Source of the DNA: Semisulcospira habei | Lineage: Eukaryota; Mollusca; Gastropoda; Semisulcospiridae | Length of the DNA stretch: 64,000 bases | Assembly (NCBI GenBank): GCA_036245525.1 | Contig: BTPG01000008.1 | Span: 32,972,231 to 33,036,230 of the forward strand | Reading direction: 5' to 3' | In this document: in pieces, positions 39,812 through 50,945 of the stretch | Position numbering within the stretch: the stretch's first letter is position 1 | How the letters are laid out: every line of letters starts with the position of its first letter | Position numbers and translations under genes: made by a program | Notes under the pieces: generated by a model | The model's database searches: none | What the model was told of the DNA's origin: nothing | Seen by the model: the letters and a program-made list of their open reading frames with translations, nothing else

Positions 39812-40873
39812 ATGTGCGACATGTTTGCCGACGACACAACTCTCCACACACCCGCTAAAGACTTAGTTCCCATTAATGCACGGCTACAGCAGAGTCTGCA
39901 AGAAGTTTTAGAGTGGTGTGAGACCAACGTTATGGCACTTAACCCAGTCAAAACAGAAGACATGGTAATTGCTACACGCCAGAAGCATCAACTTAAACCG
40001 CTTTCTCTCAGCTTGTCTCTTTATGACAATGTCATAGAACAGGTCGCGCAGCATAAATTGCTTGGAGTGATTATAGACGATCAAATGAAGTGGCAGCCCC
40101 ACATAAACACCGTCTGTAAACGTGTCTCTAAGAATATGTACATGCTGTCTAAGCTTAAATTCATCACTGACGTTGCCACTCGTACAATATTCTACAACGC
40201 TCATATCAAATCTCACATCGACTATGCATCAACAGTGTGGGATGGCTCAAGCGAAGTGCATTTGAAGAGGCTAAACTCCCTACATCGGAGAGCTGCCAAA
40301 TTAATACTTCCGGCTCCCCATCTCTCAACCGATAAAAAACTCTTGTCACTGGACATGCTCCCCCTAAAGCAACACTTTCTTTTCAACAAGGGTATCTTCA
40401 TGTTTAAGTTGCACAAACAGTCATGTCCAGCGTACCTTAACACTTTCTTTTCGGAACGTGTGTCTGACGTCTCTAGATTTGGCCCACAATATCGAGCTCC
40501 CCGCCCGCGTATTGACATCTTTAAATCAAGCCTGTCTTTTGCAGGAAGCTCATTATGGAATTCTTTGCCACTTAACATAAGATGTGCGCAGACGCTGTCG
40601 TCCTTAGGATTAGCCTCTTCAAGCACCTCAAGTCATGTTTATAAGACATCGTTGGTCATGTCGGTGCCTCTAGGGCATAGAATGGCTCAAGTTATCAGCT
40701 TTGTGATCAGTCTACTGACTGCATTTATCGCTGTACACTGCCCTAGGCGAGTGGTAACATTTTGTTTGTACGTGTGTGCACGTGTTTGTGAGTGCGAGCA
40801 TATGTGCGTGCGTGTGAATCGCGCACCTGCTTTATTTTTATGTATGCTATATTTAGTCATTTGCTTAGATTAA
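39812..40873 (+). pseudogene. LINE reverse transcriptase, C-terminal part
   Basis: Opens with MFADDTTLHTPAK, the catalytic ADD block of reverse transcriptase, so everything N-terminal (endonuclease, fingers, most of the palm) is missing. It continues with VMALNPVKTEDMVIATRQKH, LGVIIDDQMKWQPHI, IKSHIDYASTVWDGSS and LHRRAAKLILP, the usual thumb and C-terminal blocks of CR1/L2-type enzymes. Around 40600 an indel shifts the frame; the expected terminus LFKHLKSCL with a TAA at 40642-40644 is in another frame. The remaining 75 codons to 40873 are 3' UTR read-through. The ATG is only the first in-frame one after the deletion junction, not a real start. Confidence 0.85.
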
Positions 40874-40904
40874 TGCTTATAATAGCTGACTTCAGGCACG
40901 TACC

Positions 40905-40968
40905 TCACCTGCTGTCGCACTCGATTTACTATTGCTGATCAGCGAAGTCGAGGGAGACAGTTTGGCAG
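40905..40968. repeat. Palindrome family H, inside LINE 3' UTR
   Basis: CCTGCTGTCGCACTCGATTT ACTATTGCTGATCAGCGAAG TCGAGGGAGACAGTTTGGCA GG. Either inserted into this LINE copy or picked up by the 3' UTR. Confidence 0.62.
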
Positions 40969-41204
40969 GCACTAGTTATCAAGGGGAGAGGGAAGGGGGT
41001 AGAATGTGGGGACGTCGATAGAAAGTTGTGTTAAAAATTTTAAAAATTGATGATTTTTGTTGTTGTTGTTACTGTTGTTATTTGTTTTTTCTGGTCTTTT
41101 TGTAAATTTTTGTTCTTTTGTTTATTATGATCATTTTGATTTCCTGCCTTTTTTTAACTTTGGGTGTTTCAATGCTCCTTACGTGCATTTTTTTTAAATT
41201 CACA

Positions 41205-41865
<661 letters not shown>

Positions 41866-42116
41866 TGTAGGGAATGTTTGTGCCTATGTGCTTTTATTTA
41901 CTTTTGTGTGAAAGCGTTGTTTTGTTTCTGATAGTGTTTAATGGTAGTTCTTAGCTTAATGGTAGTAACGGCAAGTTTGAAAATTGGTTCTGTCACCAAA
42001 TACTTTTACCGTTATAAAATAAAGGTTCATTGTCATTGTCATTGTCATTGTCTCTTTCTCTCTCTCTCTCAACTGTCTGATCGAAGAGCCCAGATATAAA
42101 TGAGCCGCTCTTCTTG

Positions 42117-42168
42117 CGCAAAAAGTCATCAGGCCGACGTCGGCCCGATGACCTTCGCCAGCTGGGCT
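42117..42168. repeat. Palindrome family I, short form
   Basis: GCGCAAAAAGTCATCAGGCC GACGTCGGCCCGATGACCTT CGCCA. Palindromic around GACGTC. Confidence 0.75.
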
Positions 42169-42339
42169 GAGACTCCAGAATGAAAATCTACACTAAGTCG
42201 CTTGAAGATCAGTGCAAAGCCTGCTATGTGAAGGATCGGTTCCATACAACGGGAACTGGCATCCGGTCGCGCTGACTGACGTCTGTGCCATCTCTTTCTC
42301 CCGTTTGTTGGATTAGCTAAATACAATGTATTTGACCCG

Positions 42340-42412
42340 TCTGCAACAGGCGCAGATCCTCATGGGCCCCCGCAGCCTCAGATGCTTATGAAAATCTGTG
42401 TCTCTTGCAGTC
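42340..42412. mobile_element. Family A hairpin core, degenerate
   Basis: TGCAACAGGCGCAGATCCTC ATGGGCCCCCGCAG ... CTTATGAAAATCTGTGTCTC TTGCAG. Confidence 0.6.
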
Positions 42413-42828
42413 ACAGTCGCCAGTTTTATTCGTTTTTCCAGTGTAACGGAATTCTGTCTATTCAGTAGCAATTGTACAGATTTATGTAGAACAAAAATGT
42501 GCTCTCCGACAGGTATAAATTTAGAAATCTTGTCGACAAGATGAACATCGACAGCAGACAGGAAATCCATCTTTGTCATAGATGTTTCGCTGCAGCCTGG
42601 GGGGAGGGGGAGGGGGAGTTCATGAGGACATCTCTAATCGGACTGGCACTTTTTTTTGTTTTGTCAGGGTTTTGTTGTTGTTGTTGTTGTTGTTTGGGGT
42701 CAGTTGACATGCGACTTAGACGTGTCGCAGGAGGGTGTCCGTTTGGGGTTAGAGCCGAAACGCATCAATTTACAATTAAATACCTCACACGCACTTGGGG
42801 ATGGATCAATGATCTAAAAGAAAACCCA

Positions 42829-42872
42829 TTCGCAAAAAGGCCTTCGGGCCGACGTCGGCCGCCGTTGGAGTG
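42829..42872. repeat. Palindrome family I, half
   Basis: CGCAAAAAGGCCTTCGGGCC GACGTCGGCCGCC; the right arm is absent. Confidence 0.6.
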
Positions 42873-42874
42873 TG

Positions 42875-43398
42875 CAGATGCAAAGTGGCAACTGAAGATG
42901 AAGAACAACAGTGTGTAATAATAGAAGCGAAATAAAAGTGACGTCTAAAAAGTGTCCTTAAGTGTTTGTGTGTCAATTTTGAAAAAGGGTTTTTACCTGA
43001 AACATTAATAAATTGTGTTGTAACTGTCATTTCTAAACGTGTTTCTTTCTCCGTTGGGTTTTTCTCTGCATTTTACACGCTTTGCAGTCCTTTTTGGTCT
43101 GGATTTCAATGATAGTCCAGAACCGTAATGAACAGTTCAGTAAAAGTTCGTTGTTCAAAATAATATAGTGTACAATCCTGCGAGACTCGGGTGTACGGCA
43201 CTGATGGAAGTTCGTCATATTTTGTTTCATAACCGTACACTGACTTTTGCGTTGATACGGCGTTCATCGGCGTGGGGCTATAAAGTGCTTCCTTCGTCCT
43301 TGGAAACCGTACTATTGATCTGTTGTGAGACAAAGCCTATATTGTCAGCTTGTCGAATCGTGACTTCTTCCGCGTCACGATCACAGGTATACATCAGC
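42875..43398. other. Unassigned stretch
   Basis: TTGAAAAAGGGTTTTTACCT GAAACATTAATAAATTGTG near 42978 resembles AAAAGGTTTTAACTCGAAAA TTTAATAAATCATG near 49560. This is probably an unclassified dispersed repeat 3' end. No coding region is credible. Confidence 0.45.
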
Positions 43399-43399
43399 C

Positions 43400-43471
43400 C
43401 ACCAAGAGGCATAGATCTTCCTGAGCTCCCCGCTAATTGCGGGGGCTCATGAAGATCTATGACTCTTGAAC
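43400..43471. mobile_element. Family A hairpin core
   Basis: CAAGAGGCATAGATCTTCCT GAGCTCCCCGCTAATTGCGG GGGCTCATGAAGATCTATGA CTCTTG. Confidence 0.75.
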
Positions 43472-43685
43472 TTCGACGGGTTTTGCGTTTAGGAGCCAGA
43501 CGCATCTGGCAGATGTTCTCTATTTGGAGGACACGCCGTTTGTTTACGTTCAAATGGCATGCAAATGGTATAATAATATTCGGTTGCCTGGTTCGTCGCG
43601 TTTTCTGCGTCTGCGCAGTTGCATGACGACAGTACAAAATCTTTTGACAGTGACGACAGTAAACATCTTTTAACTGTGACAGTCT

Positions 43686-43857
43686 AACACATAAAGCCCT
43701 GACACGATGTTGATCGATCATGATAGTTCAGGCGCCAAGCTATTCTGACACCACCCTTAAACTCTCATGATCGAGCTGTCTCCAGAGCTGTGACGTAGAC
43801 ATTGGAGGATATTCCGAAATTTGATAGTTTCGCCCTCGGGTCTAATGAGCTGAAAGG
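43686..43857 (+). mobile_element. Family B MITE, hairpin left arm deleted
   Basis: AAAGCCCTGACACGATGTTG ATCGATCATGATAGTTC joins directly to AGGCGCCAAGCTATTCTGAC ACC. The right end GGGTCTAATGAGCTGAA is a mutated terminus. The same type of hairpin loss as in the B copy at 23184. Confidence 0.75.
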
Positions 43858-44207
43858 CAGACGATAATGTACGTTTGTTTGTGGCAGTTAGGTGGAGACA
43901 AAAGAGAGGAAAGAGTGGGGGGGGGGGAGAGATAGGAGGGAGGGAGGAGAGCAATGCCGCCAGCATCAGGATTGTTAGTGCAAAGGCATGTAGTGGAACA
44001 GCGCTTCTTTTTTTATCTGAATGGAACATATATCATACTGTACATCCGTCGTCTAGAAACTTTTCCCTTCTATAAAAGTCATTGATCTTGAAAGTTATTT
44101 ATGGCAATCTGGTTATGAATATCAACAGAAAAGAATTTTTTTTCGCAGTGTCAACAGGCGCTCTTACATTACATTCAATATCTGAAACCTACAAATTTGC
44201 CGAAAAG

Positions 44208-44332
44208 GTTGGATGAATGGAAGAGGGCGAGGTGAATTGGGAAGAGGGGGAGGGGAGAAGATTAGGGGGCGGGGGGGGGGGGGTGAGATGTGCGTGCGTG
44301 TGTCTGGGTGGGTGCCGGTGAGTGGGAGAGAG
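44208..44332. repeat. G-rich tract
   Basis: GAGGGGGAGGGGAGAAG and a G run. Simple sequence. Confidence 0.8.
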
Positions 44333-44340
44333 AGAGAGAG

Positions 44341-44428
<88 letters not shown>

Positions 44429-44450
44429 TGTGTGTGTGTGATGTGTGTGA

Positions 44451-44486
<36 letters not shown>

Positions 44487-44494
44487 TGTGTGTG

Positions 44495-44550
<56 letters not shown>

Positions 44551-44645
44551 ATGTGAGAACATGAACATGTGCGATAGTGAGTGAGTGAGTGTGTGTGTGT
44601 GTGATGGTGTGTGTGTGTGTGTGTGTGTGCGTGTGTGTGTGTGTA
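44333..44645. repeat. (GA)n and (GT)n microsatellites, about 310 bp
   Basis: (GT)n with GATGTGTGTGA and GAGTGAGTGAG interruptions. It ends in AGAGGGAGAGAGAG directly at the 3' terminus of the LINE fragment at 44650. Confidence 0.95.
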
Positions 44646-44649
44646 GAGG

Positions 44650-44814
44650 GAGAGAGAGAACAATGAACAATGAAGCTTTAGTTTACAACGATAAAAACAT
44701 TTGGTTATAAGACCAATTTTCAAACTTGCCGTTTCTACAACTACTCAACACTCTTCTAACGCACATGATCACGAACAGACAATATGGTCTAAAGCATAAC
44801 TAATTGTAAGCAAG

Positions 44815-44863
<49 letters not shown>

Positions 44864-44945
44864 AAGAACACAAACACAATACACACACACGTGCACACAC
44901 ACATACGCACACACATACGCATACACACCATTTAAAAACAGCAAA
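44650..44945 (-). mobile_element. CR1/L2-like LINE 3' end, same family as 36815-42053
   Basis: On the minus strand it shares ACGGCAAGTTTGAAAATTGG T, CCAAATGTTTTTA, GTAAACTAAAGCTTCATTG and a terminal TTCATTG repeat with 41960-42050. Upstream on that strand is a (TG)n tract (44820-44860), again as in the intact 3' UTR. No coding sequence. Confidence 0.82.
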
Positions 44946-45021
44946 TCAATTTAAACACATCAAATCAGTATAGGCATGTACAAACCTACTAAAGCAACTG
45001 AAAATCTAAATATCTATCTAT

Positions 45022-45032
45022 CTATCTGTCTA

Positions 45033-45074
<42 letters not shown>

Positions 45075-45075
45075 A
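45022..45075. repeat. (CTGT)n tract
   Basis: Lies exactly at the 3' end of the minus-strand RTE-like fragment, reading (ACAG)n on its strand. Confidence 0.85.
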
Positions 45076-45712
45076 TCCCGTAGTCTTGCCGACCGTTGGG
45101 GCACCACAGATGACTTGAAAACCAGCTCCCTCCAGTCCTCTCTGTTCTCTGCCATTCTTAGCGTAACGCCTTAGGTCTTCATAGGGCCCGATGGCTTGCC
45201 TGATTCTGCTTCCCACTTCCTCGTTCGTGATGTGATCTCTGTATGAAATGCCAATTAGCCTTCGAAAACATCTCATTTCAGTGGCTTGTATCCTCCTTTC
45301 AAGGTCTGCTGTGAGGGTGCATGACTCACAGGCATACAAGAACACTGAGATGACTAAGGAGCGCATCAGTCTGATCTTGGAGCAGAGCGTGATGTTTCTG
45401 TCCTTTCATATGGTCTTCAATCTTGTCAGTGCTGTTGTTGTCTGCGCAATCCTGGACAGTATTTCTGGTTTTGATCCCTCATCTGTCACAATGGCTCCTA
45501 AGTATTTGAATTTATTAACTGTTTCCAGTCTGGCTTCCAATCATGACGTCAGTGCCAATGCCACTGGTGTTATTTGTCATCAGTTTGGTCTTCTCTGCAC
45601 TGATTTCCATCCCATACGCAATGGCTGTACTGTCCAGCTTTTCCACCAGCTGAGCTAGCTCCTTCTCTGTTCCTGCAAGGCCATCAATGTCGTCCGCTAA
45701 ATATCTACACCA
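45062..45712 (-). pseudogene. RTE-like LINE reverse transcriptase fragment
   Basis: Read leftward: YLADDIDGLAGTEKELAQLV (catalytic ADD block) followed by ISAEKTKLM near 45590-45705, a frameshift near 45530, then a section reading FKYLGAIVTDEGSKPEILSR, then MRSLVISVFLYACESCTLTA DLERRIQATEMRCFRRLIGI SYRD at 45240-45366. After IGPYEDL an internal deletion joins it in another frame to AENREDWRELVFKSSVVPQR, the usual C-terminus. The C-terminal motif order is one I know from RTE-type endonuclease-reverse transcriptases. 5' truncated just before the ADD block, non-functional. Confidence 0.82.
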
Positions 45713-45787
45713 ACAGAAATATGAAATGAAAGAGGCGCGGTTGGACGGTTTGGGCATTTTGGTAGTTGAATAAACAAAGGTTTCAGA

Positions 45788-45825
45788 AAGAGAGAGAGAG
45801 AGAGGGAGGGAAACGGAGAGAGGTG
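45788..45825. repeat. (GA)n tract
   Basis: AGAGAGAGAGAGAGGGAGGG. Simple sequence. Around it, 45730-45985 has a family A arm echo (GGACGGTTTGGGCATTTTGG TAGTTG, AAGGTTTCAGAAA) but no hairpin. Confidence 0.7.
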
Positions 45826-45989
45826 GGCTGAGTAACGGTGGCAAGACAAGGCAAGGATGATTGTGGTACGCGGGATTTAGACCGCGTAATCCTGTCTGAG
45901 AACTAACGAGGTTTCCTCTCGGCGCAGAACATCGTATTGATTCAACTCCCAGATCCCTTGCAGACGACTCCCAGTGCGCTCAATATCCT

Positions 45990-46020
45990 CAGCCGTAGGG
46001 CTGACGTCGGCCACAGTCGT
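45990..46020. repeat. Palindrome family I fragment
   Basis: CAGCCGTAGGGCTGACGTCG GCCACAGTCG. Confidence 0.45.
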
Positions 46021-46115
46021 GTAAGACGTATATATCAACACGCGTGCCGGAGTGGAATATATTGATCAGCATCTCAATTCGATTGCCGCCACTCCAAAAA
46101 AAATGGAGTGTAAAT

Positions 46116-46162
46116 ATGTGTGTGCTGGTCTGAGACTTTGGACCTTACGGCTTTCACTGTGA
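46116..46162. repeat. Palindrome family G, left half
   Basis: GTGTGCTGGTCTGAGACTTT GGACCTTACGGCTTTC; the right arm is absent. Confidence 0.6.
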
Positions 46163-46417
46163 CGATTTTTCTGGATGAAATCCAACTTTAACTGAATGCC
46201 TCGTCTAATGGTTTCAAACATGCGGGCTGACGTAACCTTTTGTATAACTTTAATTGCGTGGTAATTCTGGTTCTGGTATCGCCTACCGAGCATTTGTGCT
46301 GAACTGTAAGCTGATCTCAGTTGTACCCGTGTCACGATACATCGACGCACGCCGCGGAAGACATAGAGATGGTTCTCTGCCAACAACAAAAACATGCAGA
46401 AGACTCTGAGGCGACCT

Positions 46418-46614
46418 TTAACCCCATCTCTGCCGAGGGAAAAAAGGAACACTACAACACTACCCAAATGCAGTTGCGGGGACTCGTGAAGATCTGTTCC
46501 TCTCGCTGAAACCAATTTGTATCTATGTTCCTTGGACCGACTGGGACCTTTTGGCGTTGACTTTACGATAACTTCAGAAGCACAGGCAACGTCGAATGAC
46601 AGTGAATGGGTTAA
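46418..46614 (+). mobile_element. Family A MITE, left hairpin arm deleted
   Basis: TTAACCCCATCTCTGCCGAG to TGACAGTGAATGGGTTAA, both TTAA ends present. Only the right hairpin arm (GCGGGGACTCGTGAAGATCT G) remains. Confidence 0.85.
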
Positions 46615-46654
46615 ATTGTACTTCATAAATACATTTTCCTTTCCTTTCCCGTGT

Positions 46655-46862
46655 TTAACTCATTCAGCCCGACGGCCGTATTTCCCAAATTTTGGAGGCG
46701 TCATCTAATGACTATGCACCAGTTGCAGGAGATGGATCGACCATGATAATTCAAGGGCAGTGCGAGATTAGCTTGGCGCCGACAGGCGCCAAGCTAATCT
46801 GGCACTACCCCTTGAATTACGACCCATCTCCTGCTGTAGTGCGTCAGAGCTTAATGGGTTAA
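46655..46862 (-). mobile_element. Family B MITE, full length
   Basis: TTAACTCATTCAGCCCGACG to GTCAGAGCTTAATGGGTTAA. Hairpin around AGCTTGGCGCCGACAGGCGC with a few changes; the right arm lost about 8 nt (ATCATGGTC). Confidence 0.9.
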
Positions 46863-47014
46863 TAATATTTATGTATTATTATTGTGCAAGGACAGCTCTG
46901 ATTTGCTAGAACGTGTTGTACAAATCCTTATATTGCATGCATTTTCTCCCACTTCTGAATAGAGTGTCATTTTTCAGCATTATCTGACGGATTCCGAAGC
47001 TCAGATTGCTTATC

Positions 47015-47080
47015 TGTGTGCTGATCTGTGATTTTGCACCGTAGGCCGTAAGGTGCAAAATCACAGGCCAGCACACACGT
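47015..47080. repeat. Palindrome family G
   Basis: GTGTGCTGATCTGTGATTTT GCACCGTAGGCCGTAAGGTG CAAAATCACAGGCCAGCACA C. The centre is shortened. Confidence 0.82.
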
Positions 47081-47235
47081 TAAAGAAACTGGAAAATAAG
47101 TATTATTTCTCAAGAACAGCCGTAAATGAGTTTCTGATTCTGACTGCGTCGCCCACCGGCAACTAGCCAAAGCTTTATTTGTTTCCTCAGTTTAAAAGTC
47201 GTTTTTAGAAGACTCACCTCAGCGTGCGTCGCTCT

Positions 47236-47305
47236 TTAACAAGGGGCACAGATCCTCATGAGCCCCCGCGTTTGCGGGGGCTCATGAGGATCTATGCCTC
47301 TTGGT
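47236..47305. mobile_element. Family A hairpin core
   Basis: ACAAGGGGCACAGATCCTCA TGAGCCCCCGCGTTTGCGGG, near-perfect stem; outer arms not recognised. Confidence 0.8.
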
Positions 47306-47309
47306 TTGT

Positions 47310-47677
47310 ACGATTTAATATCTTTATTCCTAAAACGGTGGATGGATTTTGTGCGTTCGCTTATTTCCTCCTCAAAGGCATGTCTGCTATTTTTGCTGAT
47401 AACAGAGTATAACGGTTTTCTAGGCTTTCTGGTTATATTCGCAGGCATTTAAATGTCTTATTCCAGGCTACGGCGCTGACGTAATGCCGACTTAATGCTT
47501 GTCATAATTTCACAGAATCTGACATGCACTATTCTCCTTTTAAGCAACTTTATTCACAGTCATTTAAATGTCATTTTCTACGACAGAGAGTTATTCCGAC
47601 TTAATGCTTGTCACAATTTCACAGCCTAACATGATTGATATTCAGTATTTTTTTTTCTTTTGAATAGCTTATTCAAA

Positions 47678-47680
<3 letters not shown>
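47310..47680. other. Unassigned stretch
   Basis: CAGGCATTTAAATGTC ... GACTTAATGCTTGTCATAAT TTCACAG and CAGTCATTTAAATGTC ... GACTTAATGCTTGTCACAAT TTCACAG form a diverged tandem duplication of about 110 bp (47443-47630). Nothing else recognised. Confidence 0.6.

Positions 47681-47729
<49 letters not shown>
47681..47729. repeat. Poly(T), about 48 bp, then G run
   Basis: Uninterrupted T run followed by GATGGGGGGG. May be the poly(A) tail of a minus-strand retroposed copy; no body recognised. Confidence 0.8.
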
Positions 47730-47875
47730 ATGGGGGGGGGGGGATACACAGGTATCCGATAAGGAATGCGTGTGAAAAGACGCTTAGTTGAGAGCACTTC
47801 TGCTCGCGATTTCCACGTCAGTTGCCTGTGTTCCAAATGTGTCCCGCTGCCTTGTATCATAATCGTCTTTTCTTC

Positions 47876-47927
47876 TTAACCCCTCCCATGCCAGTGGAGA
47901 CAGATCACGTTATGAACTCTGTGTTAA
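47876..47927 (-). mobile_element. Family A terminal fragment
   Basis: TTAACCCCTCCCATGCCAGT GG, ending at the TTAA of the next A element. A solo end, probably left by a nested insertion or deletion. Confidence 0.6.
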
Positions 47928-48142
47928 CCCCCTTCACTGCAGAGAAAAAAAATTAACAACAATCCAACTGCAAGACATAAATCCTCATGAGCCCCCGCTA
48001 ATGCGGGGGCTCATGAGAATCTATACCTCTTGATGAGACTAATTTGTATCCATGTTCCTTGCACGGTTTTGGCTTTTTGGTCGTGGAATGAACAGTAATT
48101 TCAGAAACAAATATGCACGTACAGTGGCAGGGAAGGGGTTAA
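47924..48142 (+). mobile_element. Family A MITE, full length, 219 bp
   Basis: TTAACCCCCTTCACTGCAGA to GTGGCAGGGAAGGGGTTAA. Hairpin CATAAATCCTCATGAGCCCC CGC / GCGGGGGCTCATGAGAATCT. Both ends intact. Confidence 0.92.
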
Positions 48143-48186
48143 ATCAGCGCCAACAAATCTGATCCGCTCAAGGTACACCTGCCGTG

Positions 48187-48298
48187 TTCAGCAAGAGGCA
48201 TAGATCCACATGAGCCCCCGCAGCTGCGGGGGCTCATGAGGATCTATGCCTCTTGCATTTGGGTATCGCCCGTTGTACTCCGACAGTGAAGGAGTTGA
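48187..48298 (-). mobile_element. Family A MITE, left arm lost
   Basis: Perfect hairpin at 48189-48256, then TTGGGTATCGCCCGTTGTAC and CGACAGTGAAGGAGTTGA, a mutated right end. Confidence 0.8.
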
Positions 48299-48810
48299 TA
48301 ATCATTTTGTTTTGTTATAATCGAAAACGCGGCGCGAAAAGCAAGCCACAGCAAATTACTTTTCGAACCAATTACAAGCATGATCGCATCAGCTCATATT
48401 CGTGAAGAGAAATAATCTGTAGGGTTTACTTTAAAGCACAAATTTATTTTTCTTCCGATTTTACGCGTCGCGCTGTCCATCAGTCATAATTTGAGCAGAA
48501 AGGGGATGAAATTCACACATTCACGCACCAAGCCGAACATGTTCGTGAAAAGCTCGACACCGCGCGTGGACGGTCTGTTTGCATTGTCATCGCTTTCAAG
48601 GTCCACTACCTGCTTATTGTGGCGATTATTTGATAATAAAGCAGTAAATCGCACTGCCTCATAATCCAAAGATGTTTTGATTTGATTTGATTTGTTTTAT
48701 TTATTATGTATTTAGTTTATTTATTTATTGTTGTATTTATTTATTTATTGTCCATAGCTCAACATGCTGTACTATAGTATGGCCGTTTAACGTTGCAGAT
48801 TTAAAACAAT
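48299..48810. other. Unassigned stretch with (ATTT)n
   Basis: TTATTTATTT simple sequence at 48675-48755; otherwise nothing recognised. Confidence 0.55.
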
Positions 48811-48930
48811 GGAGACAGATCGACCATTGTAGTTCAAAGGCAGTGACTGATCAGCTTGGCTCCTGTAGGCGCCAAGCTGATCAGTCACTGCCCTTGAACT
48901 GTCGCGGTCGATCCATCTCCCACAGTCCTC
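48811..48930. mobile_element. Family B-related hairpin, divergent
   Basis: GGAGACAGATCGACCATTGT AGTTC ... GCTTGGCTCCTGTAGGCGCC AAGC ... GGTCGATCCATCTCC. Stem words CAGTGACTGATCAGCTTGG differ from other B copies on both arms alike, marking a separate subfamily. No TTAA ends. Confidence 0.75.
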
Positions 48931-49640
48931 GCTGAACGTGAAACACGCATCTAGATTTAGAAGCCTGGTATGAAGACACGATTCCGGCGTCGGCGTTTCA
49001 TTTGAATATGATGAGGGGGGAGGGGGGGTTGTTATAATGCCAGTGATTTCACTTTCTGCAATAGGCCTATGGCCTGCGTTTAGCGATTTGGGAGCGAAGT
49101 ATGCTACAGAATTCAAACTTAATTGGGTTTTCAAGTAGTTTTGTGCAGGCAATTTCCTAGTCCACTTAACCTTGCTCACGTTTCCCATCATTCTCCGTGT
49201 ATGTTGCTAAGCACCCGAGTTAACTGCGTGGCAGTTCGGTGTGGGAAAGGATTTTCATGCAAATGCCGGTTCCATTACATTTGTGGTAATTTTTTTTTGT
49301 GCTCATAAAATTGCACATTATTCATGCTCAGGGATTATAAGTGCGAAGTCTGGCAATGTGACTGGTAAGGTACAGAAATGTTGTCTAATCACAAACTGGT
49401 CTGTACGATTGGGTGTGAAATTCTGACCAAGTGTGTAAAATGCAAGTACATTCCCAACCAACCAAGACAGAAACACGCTGAGAAAGAACATTACAACACA
49501 CTAAAGAAAGATATATACTTGCATTTCATTTTTGTCGGTGTGTCTATTTTTTTTAAAAAAAAGGTTTTAACTCGAAAATTTAATAAATCATGTTTCTGAG
49601 AAATTTCTCTTCTGTGTGTAGTTATAAATTCTTTCTGTGT
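48931..49640. other. Unassigned stretch
   Basis: Ordinary sequence. AGACAGAAACACGCTGAGAA (49466) and AAAAGGTTTTAACTCGAAAA TTTAATAAATC (49560) echo 27773 and 42978 respectively, suggesting an unclassified dispersed element. No gene recognised. Confidence 0.5.
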
Positions 49641-49646
49641 CACGTC

Positions 49647-49762
<116 letters not shown>

Positions 49763-49899
49763 CACCGCATTCATTATCAAAGCTTACGTTTGACAGGCCG
49801 ACTGGATTTGGCATGTTATTTTTCAGAGCGTGTGGATATTGCCACTTCCAACTGTGCGATATCACGTCTTTATGTCAAGCCCTCAGCACGCTTCACGCC

Positions 49900-49969
49900 A
49901 CTGCAAGAGGAATAGATTCTCGTGAGCCCCTGCGACAGCAGGGGCTTATGATGATCTATGCCTCTTGGT
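49900..49969. mobile_element. Family A hairpin core (GATTCTCGTGAG subtype)
   Basis: GCAAGAGGAATAGATTCTCG TGAGCCCCTGCGACAGCAGG GGCTTATGATGATCTATGCC TCTTGG. Confidence 0.72.
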
Positions 49970-50640
49970 AGGAAACCTCGGCCTCACTTATTTACCTCTG
50001 TTTTTGTCAAACAGAGAAAGTCGTCACGGTTTGAACTTGGGTTTGCATGTGGTAACAGCTGATGTTTCTTGTTATTGGCTGGTGTAGCGAATGTTTCGTG
50101 TGTGTTATTACAGGTGTATTTGCACCTTTTGCTGGTGATCAAACGGCTGTTTCGCACCTACGGTTCGTGTAATGACGTGCGATTGTGTACATTGTAATAC
50201 CGACCGCTGTGCCACTTCTATCCGCGTGAGATGGCCTTAGTCGCCTACTAACTCCACTTCTGTGCATTTAAACATTTTTCGAGTTCATGTTAATGTTGTA
50301 TTATTTTTAACTGCTATCCGTTTTTTCTTTTCTTAGCAACTCAATTCCGTCTTAATACTTTTTTTAAACAATTTTTTTTTTTTTAATAAACGAAAACCCA
50401 AAAGGGGTGACTACCAGCGCTTATGCTTTAGATATATGATTTATGATCTATAATCAGTGGTCAATATTTGCACAGTTATTTCCCTTATTGGTTTTTTTCC
50501 TTTTTTTTTCCCCTCCCCGCCTTTTCAGTTTGTCTCCTGATGCCCACCGCTTCCCCCAGGTGTACGCGTGTAGTTTGAACCGATGCACTATAATTTATTT
50601 CATTTCGTACCGGAAGCAGGGCGGTGGTCACAGAAAAGAA
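49970..50640. other. Unassigned stretch
   Basis: T-rich tracts at 50365-50390 and 50490-50515. No repeat family or gene recognised. Confidence 0.5.
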
Positions 50641-50641
50641 G

Positions 50642-50945
50642 CCCGGTGAGCATAACTTTCTCGGGCTGATGTCGACCTGAGCTGCCGGTCCCGGGGACAG
50701 TTAGTACGCGGGCCAGCCTCAAGTGGAGAGTCGGCCTGATGACCTTTGCCTTGCTGGGTGGGTTTGATGTAGTAGGCAGGCATAGGGGCCCGATGATAGC
50801 AGCTTTGACTAATGCAAATCCGCTGCGCCACCGTGTGCGCGCCACCGCCTACTAAGCTCAAGACAGAATACAAGGGAAGAAACGAAGGCGACACCCGCGA
50901 AATTTTAGCTGTGGCCGGAAGTATCCCGGACCTCTTTCTCAACAT
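50642..50945 (-). repeat. Dispersed repeat R2, minus copy, with family I insertion
   Basis: On the minus strand CGTTTCTTCCCTTGTATTCT GT, GAGCTTAGTAGGC, GGTGGCGCAGCGGATTTGCA TTAGTCAAAGC and ATCGGGCCCCTATGCCTGCC match 51766-51865 on the plus strand. TGGCGCAGCGG fits the pol III A-box pattern, but no B box is visible. 50642-50750 carries family I words (CTCGGGCTGATGTCGACCTG, CGGCCTGATGACCTTTGCC). Confidence 0.65.

Noticed and set aside
46066..46626. 186-codon minus-strand ORF
   Set aside because: It crosses a family A element and includes its translated hairpin; no protein domain is visible.
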